From positions 1 through 38,654 of the forward strand of contig DFYO01000005.1 in the NCBI GenBank assembly GCA_002381865.1: 38,654 nucleotides of DNA, written 5' to 3'. Shown piece by piece: positions 7,819-16,515 of the stretch (the stretch's first letter is position 1; every line of letters begins with the position of its first letter). Origin of the DNA: Clostridiales bacterium UBA4080. GTDB taxonomy: Bacteria; Bacillota; Clostridia; Lachnospirales; Vallitaleaceae. The notes under the pieces are model-generated. The model was given only the letters and a program-made list of their open reading frames with translations, ran no database searches and was not told where the DNA came from. Position numbers and translations under genes: made by a program.

Positions 7819-9210
7819 ATGGAACAAAAAAGACTAGCTATTAACTTAAAGCCTACACAAATTCTTGTATTGGGATTTTTGTTTGCAATAGTGTTTGGGG
7901 CGATGCTTCTATCACTGCCGATTGCAAGTCAGGATGGAAAAAGTATTGAGTTTGTAGATGCTTTGTTTACAGCTACATCAGCAGTTTGTGTTACGGGTCT
8001 AGTTGTAGTTAACACGCTTGAGCACTGGACAATGTTCGGTAAGCTTGTAATCCTGTTTTTGATTCAGATAGGCGGACTTGGGTTTATGACCATTACTACA
8101 ACGCTATTTATTATATTGGGTAAAAAAATACGTTTAAAGGAAAGATTGATTATTCAAGAAGCCTTAAATCAATATTCTCTTTCAGGTATGGTTAGACTTG
8201 CAAAAAATGTGGTTTTGGGTACTATTATGATTGAAGTTATTGGAGCAGTACTATTGGTAATCAGCTTTTATCCAAAATACGGGCAAGATGCAATTTTTAT
8301 GGGGATTTTTCATTCAGTCTCTGCTTTTTGTAATGCGGGCTTTGATATTGTAGGGGATAGTAGCTTAACGGGATATGTTGGGCATGGATTAATGAATATC
8401 ACTATTATGACATTAATTGTAATTGGAGGTATTGGATTTACAGTCTGGATTGATTATATTAAAATGTTCAAGGAAAAAAAGAAATATCAGCTTTCATATA
8501 GAAGAGCATTTCATAGGCTTCCGTTACATACAAAGCTTGTTACTTCTATTACAGCCAGTTTAATAATTATAGGGTTTTTATTCTTTTTTATTGTAGAAGC
8601 TTCAAATCCAGCTACATTAGGTAATTTGTCGCTTAAGGAGAAGCTGCTTGGAAGTATGTTTCAATCTGTTACTTCAAGAACTGCGGGTTTTAACACTTTG
8701 AATTTGCCGGGTATGAACGATGCATCAAAGTTTATGACAATAATTCTTATGTTTATCGGCGGCTCGCCTTCAGGAACAGCTGGAGGTATTAAAACAGTAA
8801 CCTTTGGTGTTTTGTTTTTAGCAGTTGTATCGGTAACCAGAGGTCGTGATGATGTCGAAGCCTATAGTAAAAGAATATCATGGGATATAGTTAAAAGAGC
8901 TATGGCAGTAATGATGATAAGCATAACGGTAATAATAACATCAACAATGTTATTATCACTTACACAGACTTCAATTTCTGATAAATTTGCTTTTATGGAT
9001 ATATTTTTTGAAGCAGTATCTGCATTTGGAACAGTTGGATTGAGCTTTGGACTAACTCAAAGTCTTACTGATATAGGAAAATTAATTATTTGTGCTACTA
9101 TGTTTATAGGAAGGCTCGGACCAGTTACTATGATGGTTGCTTTTTCCTTAAGAGATAAAAAAAGTAAGTGTTTTATAAGAAGGCCAGAAGAAAAAATTAT
9201 GGTTGGATAA
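7819..9210 (+). CDS. ktrB: Potassium channel subunit KtrB (TrkH family)
   Basis: Membrane pore of the KtrAB potassium uptake system, 463 residues. Four pore-loop repeats each carry the filter glycine: SAVCVTGL, SAFCNAGFD, TSRTAGFN and SAFGTVGLS. Between the third and fourth loops lies GGSPSGTAGGIKT, the flexible intramembrane gate region characteristic of TrkH/KtrB. Eight membrane helices alternate with these loops. The start ATG at 7819 follows GGAGG. The regulatory subunit gene ktrA begins 31 bp downstream, so the two are co-transcribed. The C-terminus (RRPEEKIMVG) is a typical short cytoplasmic tail. Confidence 0.95.
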   Translation: MEQKRLAINLKPTQILVLGFLFAIVFGAMLLSLPIASQDGKSIEFVDALFTATSAVCVTGLVVVNTLEHWTMFGKLVILFLIQIGGLGFMTITTTLFIILGKKIRLKERLIIQEALNQYSLSGMVRLAKNVVLGTIMIEVIGAVLLVISFYPKYGQDAIFMGIFHSVSAFCNAGFDIVGDSSLTGYVGHGLMNITIMTLIVIGGIGFTVWIDYIKMFKEKKKYQLSYRRAFHRLPLHTKLVTSITASLIIIGFLFFFIVEASNPATLGNLSLKEKLLGSMFQSVTSRTAGFNTLNLPGMNDASKFMTIILMFIGGSPSGTAGGIKTVTFGVLFLAVVSVTRGRDDVEAYSKRISWDIVKRAMAVMMISITVIITSTMLLSLTQTSISDKFAFMDIFFEAVSAFGTVGLSFGLTQSLTDIGKLIICATMFIGRLGPVTMMVAFSLRDKKSKCFIRRPEEKIMVG

Positions 9211-9241
9211 TATAGATTTTAGAATTATTTGGAGGACTATT

Positions 9242-9907
9242 ATGGCTAAGAAAAGAGATTTTGTTGTATTTGGGCTTGGAAAGTTTGGCAGAAGTGTGGC
9301 TCAGACTCTTTCGAAAAATGGATGTGATGTATTGGCGATAGATACAAATGAGGAAATTATTCAGGAAATATCAGAAAAGGTTACACATGCAGTTCAAGCA
9401 GATGTTACAGACTCAGAGGCATTACATGCATTAGGTATTAGGAACTTTGATGTTGCAATAATTGCGATTTCAAGCAATATGCAGTCTAGTATTATGGCAA
9501 CAATATTGGCAAAAGAAATTGGTGTTCCGTTTGTAATTGCAAAAGCACAGAATGAAATTCATAAAAGAGTGCTTGAAAAGGTTGGAGCTGACAAGGTTGT
9601 TTTTCCAGAAAGGGAGATTGGAGTAAGGATTGCCAATAATCTTATATCAGATAACTTTGTTGATTATGTTGAACTTTCAGAGGATTATAGCATTGTTGAG
9701 GTGGCAGTCCTTAGAGATTGGATTGGAAAAAGTTTAAAGGAGCTTAATTTAAGAGCTAAGTTTGGTATTAATGTTATGGCGATAAGAAATGTTGACGATA
9801 TTATTACTATTTCTCCAGGTCCAAATCAGGTTTTACAGGAGGACGATATACTTATTGTAATTGGCAGCAATATTGAAATTCAAAAGATTAACAGTATAAG
9901 GGTGTAA
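9242..9907 (+). CDS. ktrA: Potassium uptake regulator KtrA (RCK domain)
   Basis: Cytoplasmic gating-ring subunit for KtrB, 221 residues, the expected size. I start at ATG 9242 with GGAGG at 9231-9235; the open frame from 9203 overlaps ktrB and lacks a ribosome binding site. The N-terminal Rossmann fold starts with VVFGLGKFGRS (GxGxxG) and has an acidic residue at the end of beta-2 (AIDTNEE), consistent with nucleotide binding. The C-terminal RCK_C domain covers roughly 135-221 (YSIVEVAV...EDDILIVIGS). In known Ktr systems ATP and ADP, and sometimes cyclic-di-AMP on the RCK_C domain, control gating; the latter is not provable here. Confidence 0.94.
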   Translation: MAKKRDFVVFGLGKFGRSVAQTLSKNGCDVLAIDTNEEIIQEISEKVTHAVQADVTDSEALHALGIRNFDVAIIAISSNMQSSIMATILAKEIGVPFVIAKAQNEIHKRVLEKVGADKVVFPEREIGVRIANNLISDNFVDYVELSEDYSIVEVAVLRDWIGKSLKELNLRAKFGINVMAIRNVDDIITISPGPNQVLQEDDILIVIGSNIEIQKINSIRV

Positions 9908-9911
9908 GATT

Positions 9912-10691
9912 ATGATAACAAGTAATGCGAATTCCAAAATAAAAAGAGTTGAGCTACTAATAGCAAGACATAAGCAAAGAAAAATCGAAGCTTGCTTTGT
10001 TATTGAGGGCAAAAAAATCGTTGAGGAGGCTCCCAAGGAGCTATTAGAGCTAATATTGGTTTCTGAAACCTTTAGCCAGACAAACAAAGAATTTTTAGAA
10101 GGTTTTCCAAAAACTATTACGGAGATAGTAACAGACAAGCTTTTTAAACAGATAACAGACCTTGTTACGGAGCAAGGAATCCTTGCTGTGGTAAGAAAAA
10201 AAGAAGAACCATTCGTTATTAAGAAAAACATGAAAAAAGGCTTTTTTATTGCGCTAGAAAATATTCAGGATCCAGGAAATATGGGAACAATTCTTAGGAC
10301 TGCAGATGCAGCGGGTGTAAATGGAGTTCTTATTTCCGCAGGCTCAGTTGATATTTATAATCCGAAGGTTGTCAGAGCTACAATGGGGTCTGTTTTCAGA
10401 GTTCCAGTGTGGACAGATTTGGATTTAACTGAAGCATTAGGTACCTTAAAGAAAGCAAATACCAAGATATTTGCAGCACATTTAAAAGCTAAAAGCAGCT
10501 ATGATAAACAAGACTATCTTTCCAACACTTGCTTTTTAATTGGGAATGAAGGAAACGGATTAACAGATGAATTATGTGAAACTGCAGACGAATACATTAA
10601 AATTCCTATTCCAGGAAAAGCAGAATCCCTGAATGCAGGGATTGCAGCAGGGATTTTAATGTATGAAGTAATAAGACAAAGAAAAAATTAA
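9912..10691 (+). CDS. SpoU/TrmH-family rRNA 2'-O-methyltransferase
   Basis: Transfers methyl groups from S-adenosylmethionine to a ribose 2'-OH in RNA; 259 residues. An N-terminal substrate-binding domain (ITSNANSKIKRVELLIARH...) precedes a SPOUT knot domain with the three family motifs: ENIQDPGNMGTILRTADA, IGNEGNGL and IPGKAESLNAGIAAGI. These include the Asn/Arg of motif 1 and the Glu of motif 2. It is RlmB-like, but the target (for example 23S G2251 or another position) cannot be read from sequence. It begins five bases after ktrA and ends in a 4-bp tail-to-tail overlap with the opposite-strand gene. Confidence 0.9.
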   Translation: MITSNANSKIKRVELLIARHKQRKIEACFVIEGKKIVEEAPKELLELILVSETFSQTNKEFLEGFPKTITEIVTDKLFKQITDLVTEQGILAVVRKKEEPFVIKKNMKKGFFIALENIQDPGNMGTILRTADAAGVNGVLISAGSVDIYNPKVVRATMGSVFRVPVWTDLDLTEALGTLKKANTKIFAAHLKAKSSYDKQDYLSNTCFLIGNEGNGLTDELCETADEYIKIPIPGKAESLNAGIAAGILMYEVIRQRKN

Positions 10692-11476
10692 TGGCTTGGA
10701 GCCATAATTTTTTTTATGTAAATGAAAATTCGGTTAATTATAAGCCCATTTACAAAAACAAAGATAGCAAGATGGTAGGCAGAGGAAATATTTAAAAATC
10801 TAATAATTTCAACAAAAAGCAGGGGACCTGCCATCGAGTATAAAGCTAGTTTATATGATTGTGCAGGAAGTAAAAGTATCTTTGAGGTTGCTTTGGTAAA
10901 TGAAACAATCAGGTAAGAAAGCATGCTTTTTATAAAGGTAGTCATAATTGCCATTAGCAGATAACCTACAATTATTATTCCGGAAAAAACAGGTTTAAAG
11001 CTGTCCAAAAATTTAATTAAAGAGGCTTTATCAATTGGAGAATCTGTGATTTCTGAATAATTAAGAGTGACAGGTGTCTGGCCTAGTCTTGAATTGACAA
11101 TATTATTTGGAGTAATAAGGTATCCGATGGCATATCCTGCCAAATCATTAAAGGTAAAGGTAGAGCTGCTATCAATTATTATTTTTACTACCTTATCTTC
11201 AATTGTGTAAATATAAGGTTTGTCACTTAATATATTTAACTTTCCATTAACTAGATTAAAATCAGGAAAGTCTTCAGAGCTTATCACATTTTTAGCTTCA
11301 TCGATACCGGAATTGAATTGACTGGCCAAAGTAAAGGCATAGGGCATAGAAATAATAAAAGAAAACAGAGCGATAAAAAGAATAGCCTTAGTGGTGTTAT
11401 CAGAAATAAATTCTAATATTTTTATTGGCTGAAGAACAGAATAGTAGGCTTTTTGGATATAATTATATTTTTTCAT
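10688..11476 (-). CDS. DUF1189-like integral membrane protein
   Basis: A 262-residue protein and the only clear gene on the - strand. An N-terminal membrane helix (residues about 28-50) is followed by a roughly 120-residue external segment and then three or four helices in the C-terminal half. Overall layout and segments such as the LAGYAIGYLITP region resemble the DUF1189 family of Firmicutes, whose function is not established. The start has AGAGGT upstream on its own strand. Its stop codon overlaps the stop of the convergent methyltransferase gene by 4 bp. Placement in DUF1189 rests on layout and memory, not a search. Confidence 0.7.
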   Translation of the reverse strand: MKKYNYIQKAYYSVLQPIKILEFISDNTTKAILFIALFSFIISMPYAFTLASQFNSGIDEAKNVISSEDFPDFNLVNGKLNILSDKPYIYTIEDKVVKIIIDSSSTFTFNDLAGYAIGYLITPNNIVNSRLGQTPVTLNYSEITDSPIDKASLIKFLDSFKPVFSGIIIVGYLLMAIMTTFIKSMLSYLIVSFTKATSKILLLPAQSYKLALYSMAGPLLFVEIIRFLNISSAYHLAIFVFVNGLIINRIFIYIKKIMAPSH

Positions 11477-11575
11477 TTGCTGACCTCTTGTATAGTATAA
11501 AAATTATTAAAAACAACACTTGCTGATAATTATATCATAAGAATGCAGGATAGTCATAAAAATATATTATGTTTA

Positions 11576-11604
11576 TTGAGTTATTCAGGGGTATAACGTA
11601 TAAT
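11576..11604 (+). promoter_or_regulatory. Promoter of the THUMP methyltransferase gene
   Basis: TTGAGT (11576-11581) and a perfect TATAAT (11599-11604) are separated by 17 bp. They lie in the 200-bp gap between the divergent DUF1189-like and methyltransferase genes. Confidence 0.65.
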
Positions 11605-11678
11605 AATAAAAGTACAAGGCATTAAAAGACTATACAAAAAAATAACAAATAGTAATTTTAAATATACAGGAGAAAAAT

Positions 11679-12839
11679 ATGGAAAACCATTCTTTAACAG
11701 TTCCGTGTCTTTTTGGAATTGAAGCAGTTGTGAAAAAAGAAATCCAATCACTTGGACTTGAGATAATAAAGGTAGATGACGGAAGGGTTACATTTCAAGG
11801 AGACCAAAAAGCAATTTGCAGAAGTAATTTGTGGCTGCGTTCAGGAGAAAGAGTTATGCTTGATATTGCAAATTTTGAAGCAAGAACTTTTGATGAGCTT
11901 TTTGAAGCTGTAAAAAAGATACCGTGGGAGAATTATATTCCAAAGGATGGTAAATTTTGGGTTACTAAGGCCTCTTCAATTAAATCAGCCTTATTTAGCC
12001 CCTCAGATATTCAGTCCATAATAAAAAAAGCAATAGTTGAAAGGCTAAAAATCAAGTACAATATTTCTTGGTTTCAAGAGGATGGAGCAGAATTTCCATT
12101 AAGAGTATTTATTAAAAAGGATATGGTATACATAAGTCTTGATAGCTCGGGAGATTCGCTTCATAAGAGAGGCTATAGAGCTTTTTCGGGAATGGCTCCG
12201 ATTAGAGAAAGTTTGGCAGCAGGCATAATACAGCTTACTCATTGGAATAAGGATAGGATTTTTGCAGACCCTTTTTGTGGTAGCGGAACACTTCCAATTG
12301 AAGCAGCAATGATTGGTGCAAATATGGCACCTGGATTAAACAGAGAATTTGTTGCTGAACAGTGGAAAAATCTAATTGATGCAAAAAGCTGGATGGAGGC
12401 TGTAGATGAGGCGCATGATTTAATGGACGAGGATGCACAGCTTAATATTCAAGCCTTTGATTTAGATTTTAGGGTATTAAAAATAGCCAGAGAAAATGCC
12501 AAAAATGCGGGAGTAGAAAAGCATATTCATTTTCAAGAAAGGGATATGAAGGACTTTTATTCTAATAAAAAATATGGAGTAATTGTAACAAATCCACCAT
12601 ATGGTGAAAGACTGGATGACGAGAGAACTGTAATTCAACTCTATAAGGATATGGGAGAGCAGTTTAAAAGATTAGATACATGGTCTGTAAACGTTATTAC
12701 CTCGTATGAAGATTTTGAAAGATACTATGGAAAACAAGCAGACAAAAGAAGGAAGCTATACAGTGGAATGCTCAAGACTAATCTTTATCAATATATTGGG
12801 CCTAAGCCCAAAAGACTAATTACAAAAACAGATAATTAG
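11679..12839 (+). CDS. THUMP-domain RNA N2-guanosine methyltransferase
   Basis: A 386-residue class I methyltransferase of the RlmL/YpsC (UPF0020) type, which methylates guanosines in 23S rRNA. The N-terminal THUMP RNA-binding region covers about residues 1-160 (PCLFGIEAVVKKEIQSLG). It is followed by SLHKRGYR and a Rossmann methyltransferase domain with the SAM motif DPFCGSGTLPIEAA and the catalytic NPPYGERL. It corresponds to the RlmL half of the two-domain E. coli enzyme and lacks the RlmK half, as is usual in Firmicutes. The ATG at 11679 has AGGAG upstream. It may be the first gene of a transcript that continues into the peptidase gene. Confidence 0.92.
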   Translation: MENHSLTVPCLFGIEAVVKKEIQSLGLEIIKVDDGRVTFQGDQKAICRSNLWLRSGERVMLDIANFEARTFDELFEAVKKIPWENYIPKDGKFWVTKASSIKSALFSPSDIQSIIKKAIVERLKIKYNISWFQEDGAEFPLRVFIKKDMVYISLDSSGDSLHKRGYRAFSGMAPIRESLAAGIIQLTHWNKDRIFADPFCGSGTLPIEAAMIGANMAPGLNREFVAEQWKNLIDAKSWMEAVDEAHDLMDEDAQLNIQAFDLDFRVLKIARENAKNAGVEKHIHFQERDMKDFYSNKKYGVIVTNPPYGERLDDERTVIQLYKDMGEQFKRLDTWSVNVITSYEDFERYYGKQADKRRKLYSGMLKTNLYQYIGPKPKRLITKTDN

Positions 12840-12874
12840 AAGAACAAAATAGAAAAACATAAGGGGTGCTGAAA

Positions 12875-14518
12875 ATGAAAAACATCATATCGTTAATTCT
12901 TGCAATTGCAATTACAACAGCATTTCCTTATTTTTACAGTGATTATTCCAATAAAGAAAGAGTCAGAGTGCTTATAAATGATACGGAGATTGTTTTTTCT
13001 TCTGAAACGGGTTATCCGATATATGATGATGACAACAATATTTTACTTCCAATACGCACAGTGATGGAAACAATGGGAGCTACTGTTATATGGGAGGCTG
13101 AAAAAAAACTGATTAGTATTCAGCTTGGAGAGTATAAACTAGCTGCTCAAGTGGATGCTGCTTATTATTACTTGAATGATAATAAGTATAATAATGAAGT
13201 GCCATTACGTAATTTTATGGATATAGTATATTTTTCACCGGAAGAAATACTACAGAAGATGGATTATAATGTCAAATGGTCGGATTATGACAGAACATTG
13301 AGCATTGAAAGCAAAGTTGAAAGCGGTATTATTAATAAAATTCCATCAGCTTATGATTTGAGAAAAACTGGAAAGGTCACATCCGTTAAGGATCAAAAGG
13401 AAATAGGTGCATGCTGGGCATTTGCAGCACTTGGTGCAATTGAATCGGTGCTTATTTCACAAAGAGAGTATGATTTTTCAGAAGATCATATGAGTTTAAA
13501 CCATGGATACAAGGTGTCCCAAAACCAAGGTGGGGATTTTCATATTTTAATGAGCTATTTAGCCAGATGGGATGGACCGGTGCTTGAAGAAGAGGATGCT
13601 TATGGAGATGGAGAAACAAATCCGTTTGCAAAAGCAGCAGTAAGAGTTCAAGAGGCAAAGATTCTGCCTTCAAAGGATTATGCAGCAATTAAGCTTTCAG
13701 TTTTGCTATATGGCGGAGTCGAGTCAGTTTTGTTTTTTGAGGAAGCATTGCTGGAGTCAAATAATAATATATATAAAAAAGAAAATAATGCATATTACTA
13801 TAAAGGTAATGCAAAGTACAATCACGCTATTGTAATAACAGGCTGGGATGATGATTATCCAAAAGAGAATTTTGCAATTGTCCCAGAGGGAAACGGAGCT
13901 TTTATATGTAAAAACAGCTACGGTGAAGGATTTGGAGATAAGGGATATTTTTATGTATCCTATTATGATAAGCATATTGGCACAGAGAATGTTGTTTTTT
14001 CAAGGATTGATGACATAAAGAGATTTGATAATATCTATCAGTCAGACTATCTTGGCTGGATTGGAAAGCTGGGGTATGGAGAAGAAAGTGCATATTTTGC
14101 TAATGCTTATACCCCTAGGCATGAAAAAGAAACCTTAGAAGCTGTCAGCTTTTATACTACAGGAGAAAAAAACTCTTATGAGATTTATTTGGTTGAAAAA
14201 TTTAGAAGCAGTGCTGACTTTAAAAGAAAAAAACTTTTAACTTCAGGAAATATAGAATATAAGGGATATTATACCATTGATTTAAAAGAACCGATTTTAA
14301 TTGAGGATAAGTATGCGGTGGTGGTTAAGCTTACTACACCAGGGACAACCTTACCAGTTGCGGCAGAGTATTATAAGAAAGTTTCATGGTTAGACAAGGT
14401 AGTAATAAGTGATGGGGAAGGATATATGAGCTTTGATGGAAATGCCTGGGATAGCACAGAAAAAACCTATGACAGTAATATTTGCTTAAAAGCATTTACA
14501 AAAACAGTAAAAAAATAA
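12875..14518 (+). CDS. Exported papain-like (C1A) cysteine peptidase
   Basis: Start ATG 12875 has AAGGGG eight bases upstream; the GTG at 12866 overlaps that site. Residues 1-20 form a signal peptide or anchor. Residues about 30-145 resemble a copper-amine-oxidase-N-like (stalk) domain (VLINDTEIVF, LLPIRTVMETMGATVIWE). The peptidase domain follows with the full catalytic set: Gln174, Cys180 (IGACWAFAA), His317 (NHAIVITGWDDDY) and Asn347 (CKNSYGEGFGDKGYFYVSYYD). The last 170 residues are beta-rich, similar to the lectin-like tail of other clostridial C1A peptidases. It probably degrades proteins at the cell surface. The fusion of a stalk-type domain to C1A peptidase is seen in Clostridia but its substrate is unknown. 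Confidence 0.88.
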   Translation: MKNIISLILAIAITTAFPYFYSDYSNKERVRVLINDTEIVFSSETGYPIYDDDNNILLPIRTVMETMGATVIWEAEKKLISIQLGEYKLAAQVDAAYYYLNDNKYNNEVPLRNFMDIVYFSPEEILQKMDYNVKWSDYDRTLSIESKVESGIINKIPSAYDLRKTGKVTSVKDQKEIGACWAFAALGAIESVLISQREYDFSEDHMSLNHGYKVSQNQGGDFHILMSYLARWDGPVLEEEDAYGDGETNPFAKAAVRVQEAKILPSKDYAAIKLSVLLYGGVESVLFFEEALLESNNNIYKKENNAYYYKGNAKYNHAIVITGWDDDYPKENFAIVPEGNGAFICKNSYGEGFGDKGYFYVSYYDKHIGTENVVFSRIDDIKRFDNIYQSDYLGWIGKLGYGEESAYFANAYTPRHEKETLEAVSFYTTGEKNSYEIYLVEKFRSSADFKRKKLLTSGNIEYKGYYTIDLKEPILIEDKYAVVVKLTTPGTTLPVAAEYYKKVSWLDKVVISDGEGYMSFDGNAWDSTEKTYDSNICLKAFTKTVKK

Positions 14519-14546
14519 GAGCTAATATTAAAAAGGAGCAATATCA

Positions 14547-15533
14547 ATGAATAATTCGATAAATGAATTAATTAAAAAAATAGATGGGGCCGATAAGGTT
14601 TATATACAGCCGCATAATATGCCTGACCCTGATGCAATTGCCAGCAGCTTTGCACTTAAGGAATTACTTGCTAAACGCAAAATTCCATCAAACATCATAT
14701 ATATGAATGAAATTGAAAGAATTAACTCAATAAAAATGATGGAGTTTTTCGGAATTAAAATGGAGATTAAGGATAAGGAATTTACTACTAATCCAAAGGA
14801 TTATATTATATTAATAGATTCTCAAGTGGGAAATTCAAATCTTACAAGCATTGAAGGCAATAAGATTGCGGTAATAGATCATCATAAAGACCTTGAGAAC
14901 TATGAATATGATTATAAAGATATAAGGCCAGATATTGGGGCATGCTCTACTGTAATTGCCCAATACTATTATCAGGCAGAAATAGAGCCTTCTGCGGAAG
15001 TTGCAACAGCTTTATTGTATGGAATTATGAATGATACTAATAATCTTACAAGAAACACTAATCAAAAGGATTTAGACAGCTTTTATTGGCTTTATGGAAT
15101 AGCAAATCTTTCTAAGATTAAAAATTTAAGAATGAATGAGATAGGAAGACAGGATTTGAATGCTTATGCAAAGGCCCTAGAAAATTATGAGCAGTATGGA
15201 AGCATAGGATTTGTGGGTATTGAAAATTGCAATGACTCTTTGCTTGGAACAATTAGTGATATGGTTTATAAAATCGAAGGAACGAATATTGTAGTTTCCT
15301 ATGCGTTAAGAGATGATGGAATAAAATTTTCAGTAAGAAGCGGGGTAAAGGAAGTAAATGCTGATGATTTAGTTAAGTTCATTATTGACAACAGAGGTGT
15401 AGGAGGAGGTCATAAAGAAATGGCAGGTGGATTTGTTCCTGTAAACGAGCTTGATTTTTTGAAAAACAAACAATTAGATACTTATGTAAGATTTAGAACA
15501 ATAGCATTTGTTGAAAAAAAGAATATATGCTGA
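14547..15533 (+). CDS. DHH-family phosphoesterase (NrnA-like)
   Basis: 328 residues. The DHH domain shows HNMPDPDAIASS (residues 23-34), the D-containing LIDSQ segment and the signature IDHHKD, all metal ligands. The DHHA1 domain at the C-terminus ends in GVGGGHKEMAGGFVP. The architecture matches NrnA oligoribonuclease/pAp phosphatase and also related cyclic-di-nucleotide-linear-product hydrolases such as those degrading pGpG or pApA. Given the nearby cyclic-di-GMP genes, a role in clearing linear dinucleotides is attractive but only inferred. AAAGGAG precedes the ATG. There is no membrane or GGDEF extension, so it is not GdpP. Confidence 0.85.
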   Translation: MNNSINELIKKIDGADKVYIQPHNMPDPDAIASSFALKELLAKRKIPSNIIYMNEIERINSIKMMEFFGIKMEIKDKEFTTNPKDYIILIDSQVGNSNLTSIEGNKIAVIDHHKDLENYEYDYKDIRPDIGACSTVIAQYYYQAEIEPSAEVATALLYGIMNDTNNLTRNTNQKDLDSFYWLYGIANLSKIKNLRMNEIGRQDLNAYAKALENYEQYGSIGFVGIENCNDSLLGTISDMVYKIEGTNIVVSYALRDDGIKFSVRSGVKEVNADDLVKFIIDNRGVGGGHKEMAGGFVPVNELDFLKNKQLDTYVRFRTIAFVEKKNIC

Positions 15534-15558
15534 CTTGTAAGAAGGCAGAGGTAATAAA

Positions 15559-16488
15559 ATGGAAAAAACACACTATTATATAAAGGGTGCAAAGGCAAGT
15601 AAGCTGCATATAATATGCTGGAAAAATAATGATAATAATACCAAAAAGGTGATTCATCTTCTTCATGGCATGGCGGAATACGCTGACAGATATGAGGATT
15701 TTGCAGAATATCTTGTAAATAATGGATATACGGTATATGCTCATGACCATAGAAAGCATGGAGAAAGCTTAAAAGGAAATCAAAGAAGAGGAATATTTGA
15801 CAGTAGTGATAATTTTGCAAATATTACAGAGGATGTAAAGCTTGTCCAGAGATTTATAATGAAAAAGGAAGCAGTGGATAAAGTGATTTTGCTAGGCCAT
15901 AGTATGGGTTCTTTAATTGCAAGAAGATATGCTCAGAGGTATGGAGAAAAGCTGGAGGCAATTATACTGCTTGGAAGTATGTATCAAAAAACCGGTATGC
16001 TCTTTTGGGGAATTGCAGTCAGCTTTTTAGCTAGATTGATGTCTAAGGATAATAAAAGAAGCATTGCAATAGACAAGGCTGCATTTGGGAATATGAATAA
16101 TTCAATAAAGAAGAAAAGAACCTCCTATGATTGGATATCAAGTGATGAAGAACAGGTTGACAAATATATTAGCGATGGCAAATGCGGTTTTAGATATTCA
16201 CATAGATTTTATGTGTTTTTGTTTTTAGAGATATTAAAGGGACAGAAAAAAAATACCATTAGAAAAACTCCTGATATTCCAATTTTATTCATTTCAGGAA
16301 AAGAAGATCCTATTGGTTACAGGGGTGAAGGAGTAAAAAAATTATTTCAGAGTTATCTGCAAGAAGGTTATAGAAAAAAAACCAAGCTTCATTTAGTTGA
16401 AGGAGCAAGACACGAATTGCTAAATGAAGTTAATAATAGAGAGATTTATGATTATATCAGGGATTGGATAAAAGACGTAACAGTCTAA
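15559..16488 (+). CDS. Alpha/beta hydrolase, monoacylglycerol-lipase type
   Basis: 309 residues of the serine hydrolase family often annotated as lysophospholipase. The oxyanion segment is HLLHGMAEYADRY. The nucleophile elbow is GHSMG with Ser115, the acid is Asp250 (SGKEDPIG) and the base is His285 (GARHELLNE). HDHRKHGES is also typical of this family. No signal peptide is present, so it is cytosolic. The likely substrates are monoacylglycerols or lysophospholipids, unproven. It starts 25 bp after the DHH gene and precedes the cyclic-di-GMP genes. Confidence 0.88.
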   Translation: MEKTHYYIKGAKASKLHIICWKNNDNNTKKVIHLLHGMAEYADRYEDFAEYLVNNGYTVYAHDHRKHGESLKGNQRRGIFDSSDNFANITEDVKLVQRFIMKKEAVDKVILLGHSMGSLIARRYAQRYGEKLEAIILLGSMYQKTGMLFWGIAVSFLARLMSKDNKRSIAIDKAAFGNMNNSIKKKRTSYDWISSDEEQVDKYISDGKCGFRYSHRFYVFLFLEILKGQKKNTIRKTPDIPILFISGKEDPIGYRGEGVKKLFQSYLQEGYRKKTKLHLVEGARHELLNEVNNREIYDYIRDWIKDVTV

Positions 16489-16515
16489 TATCTCCAAAGG
16501 ACTGGAGGGATAAAG

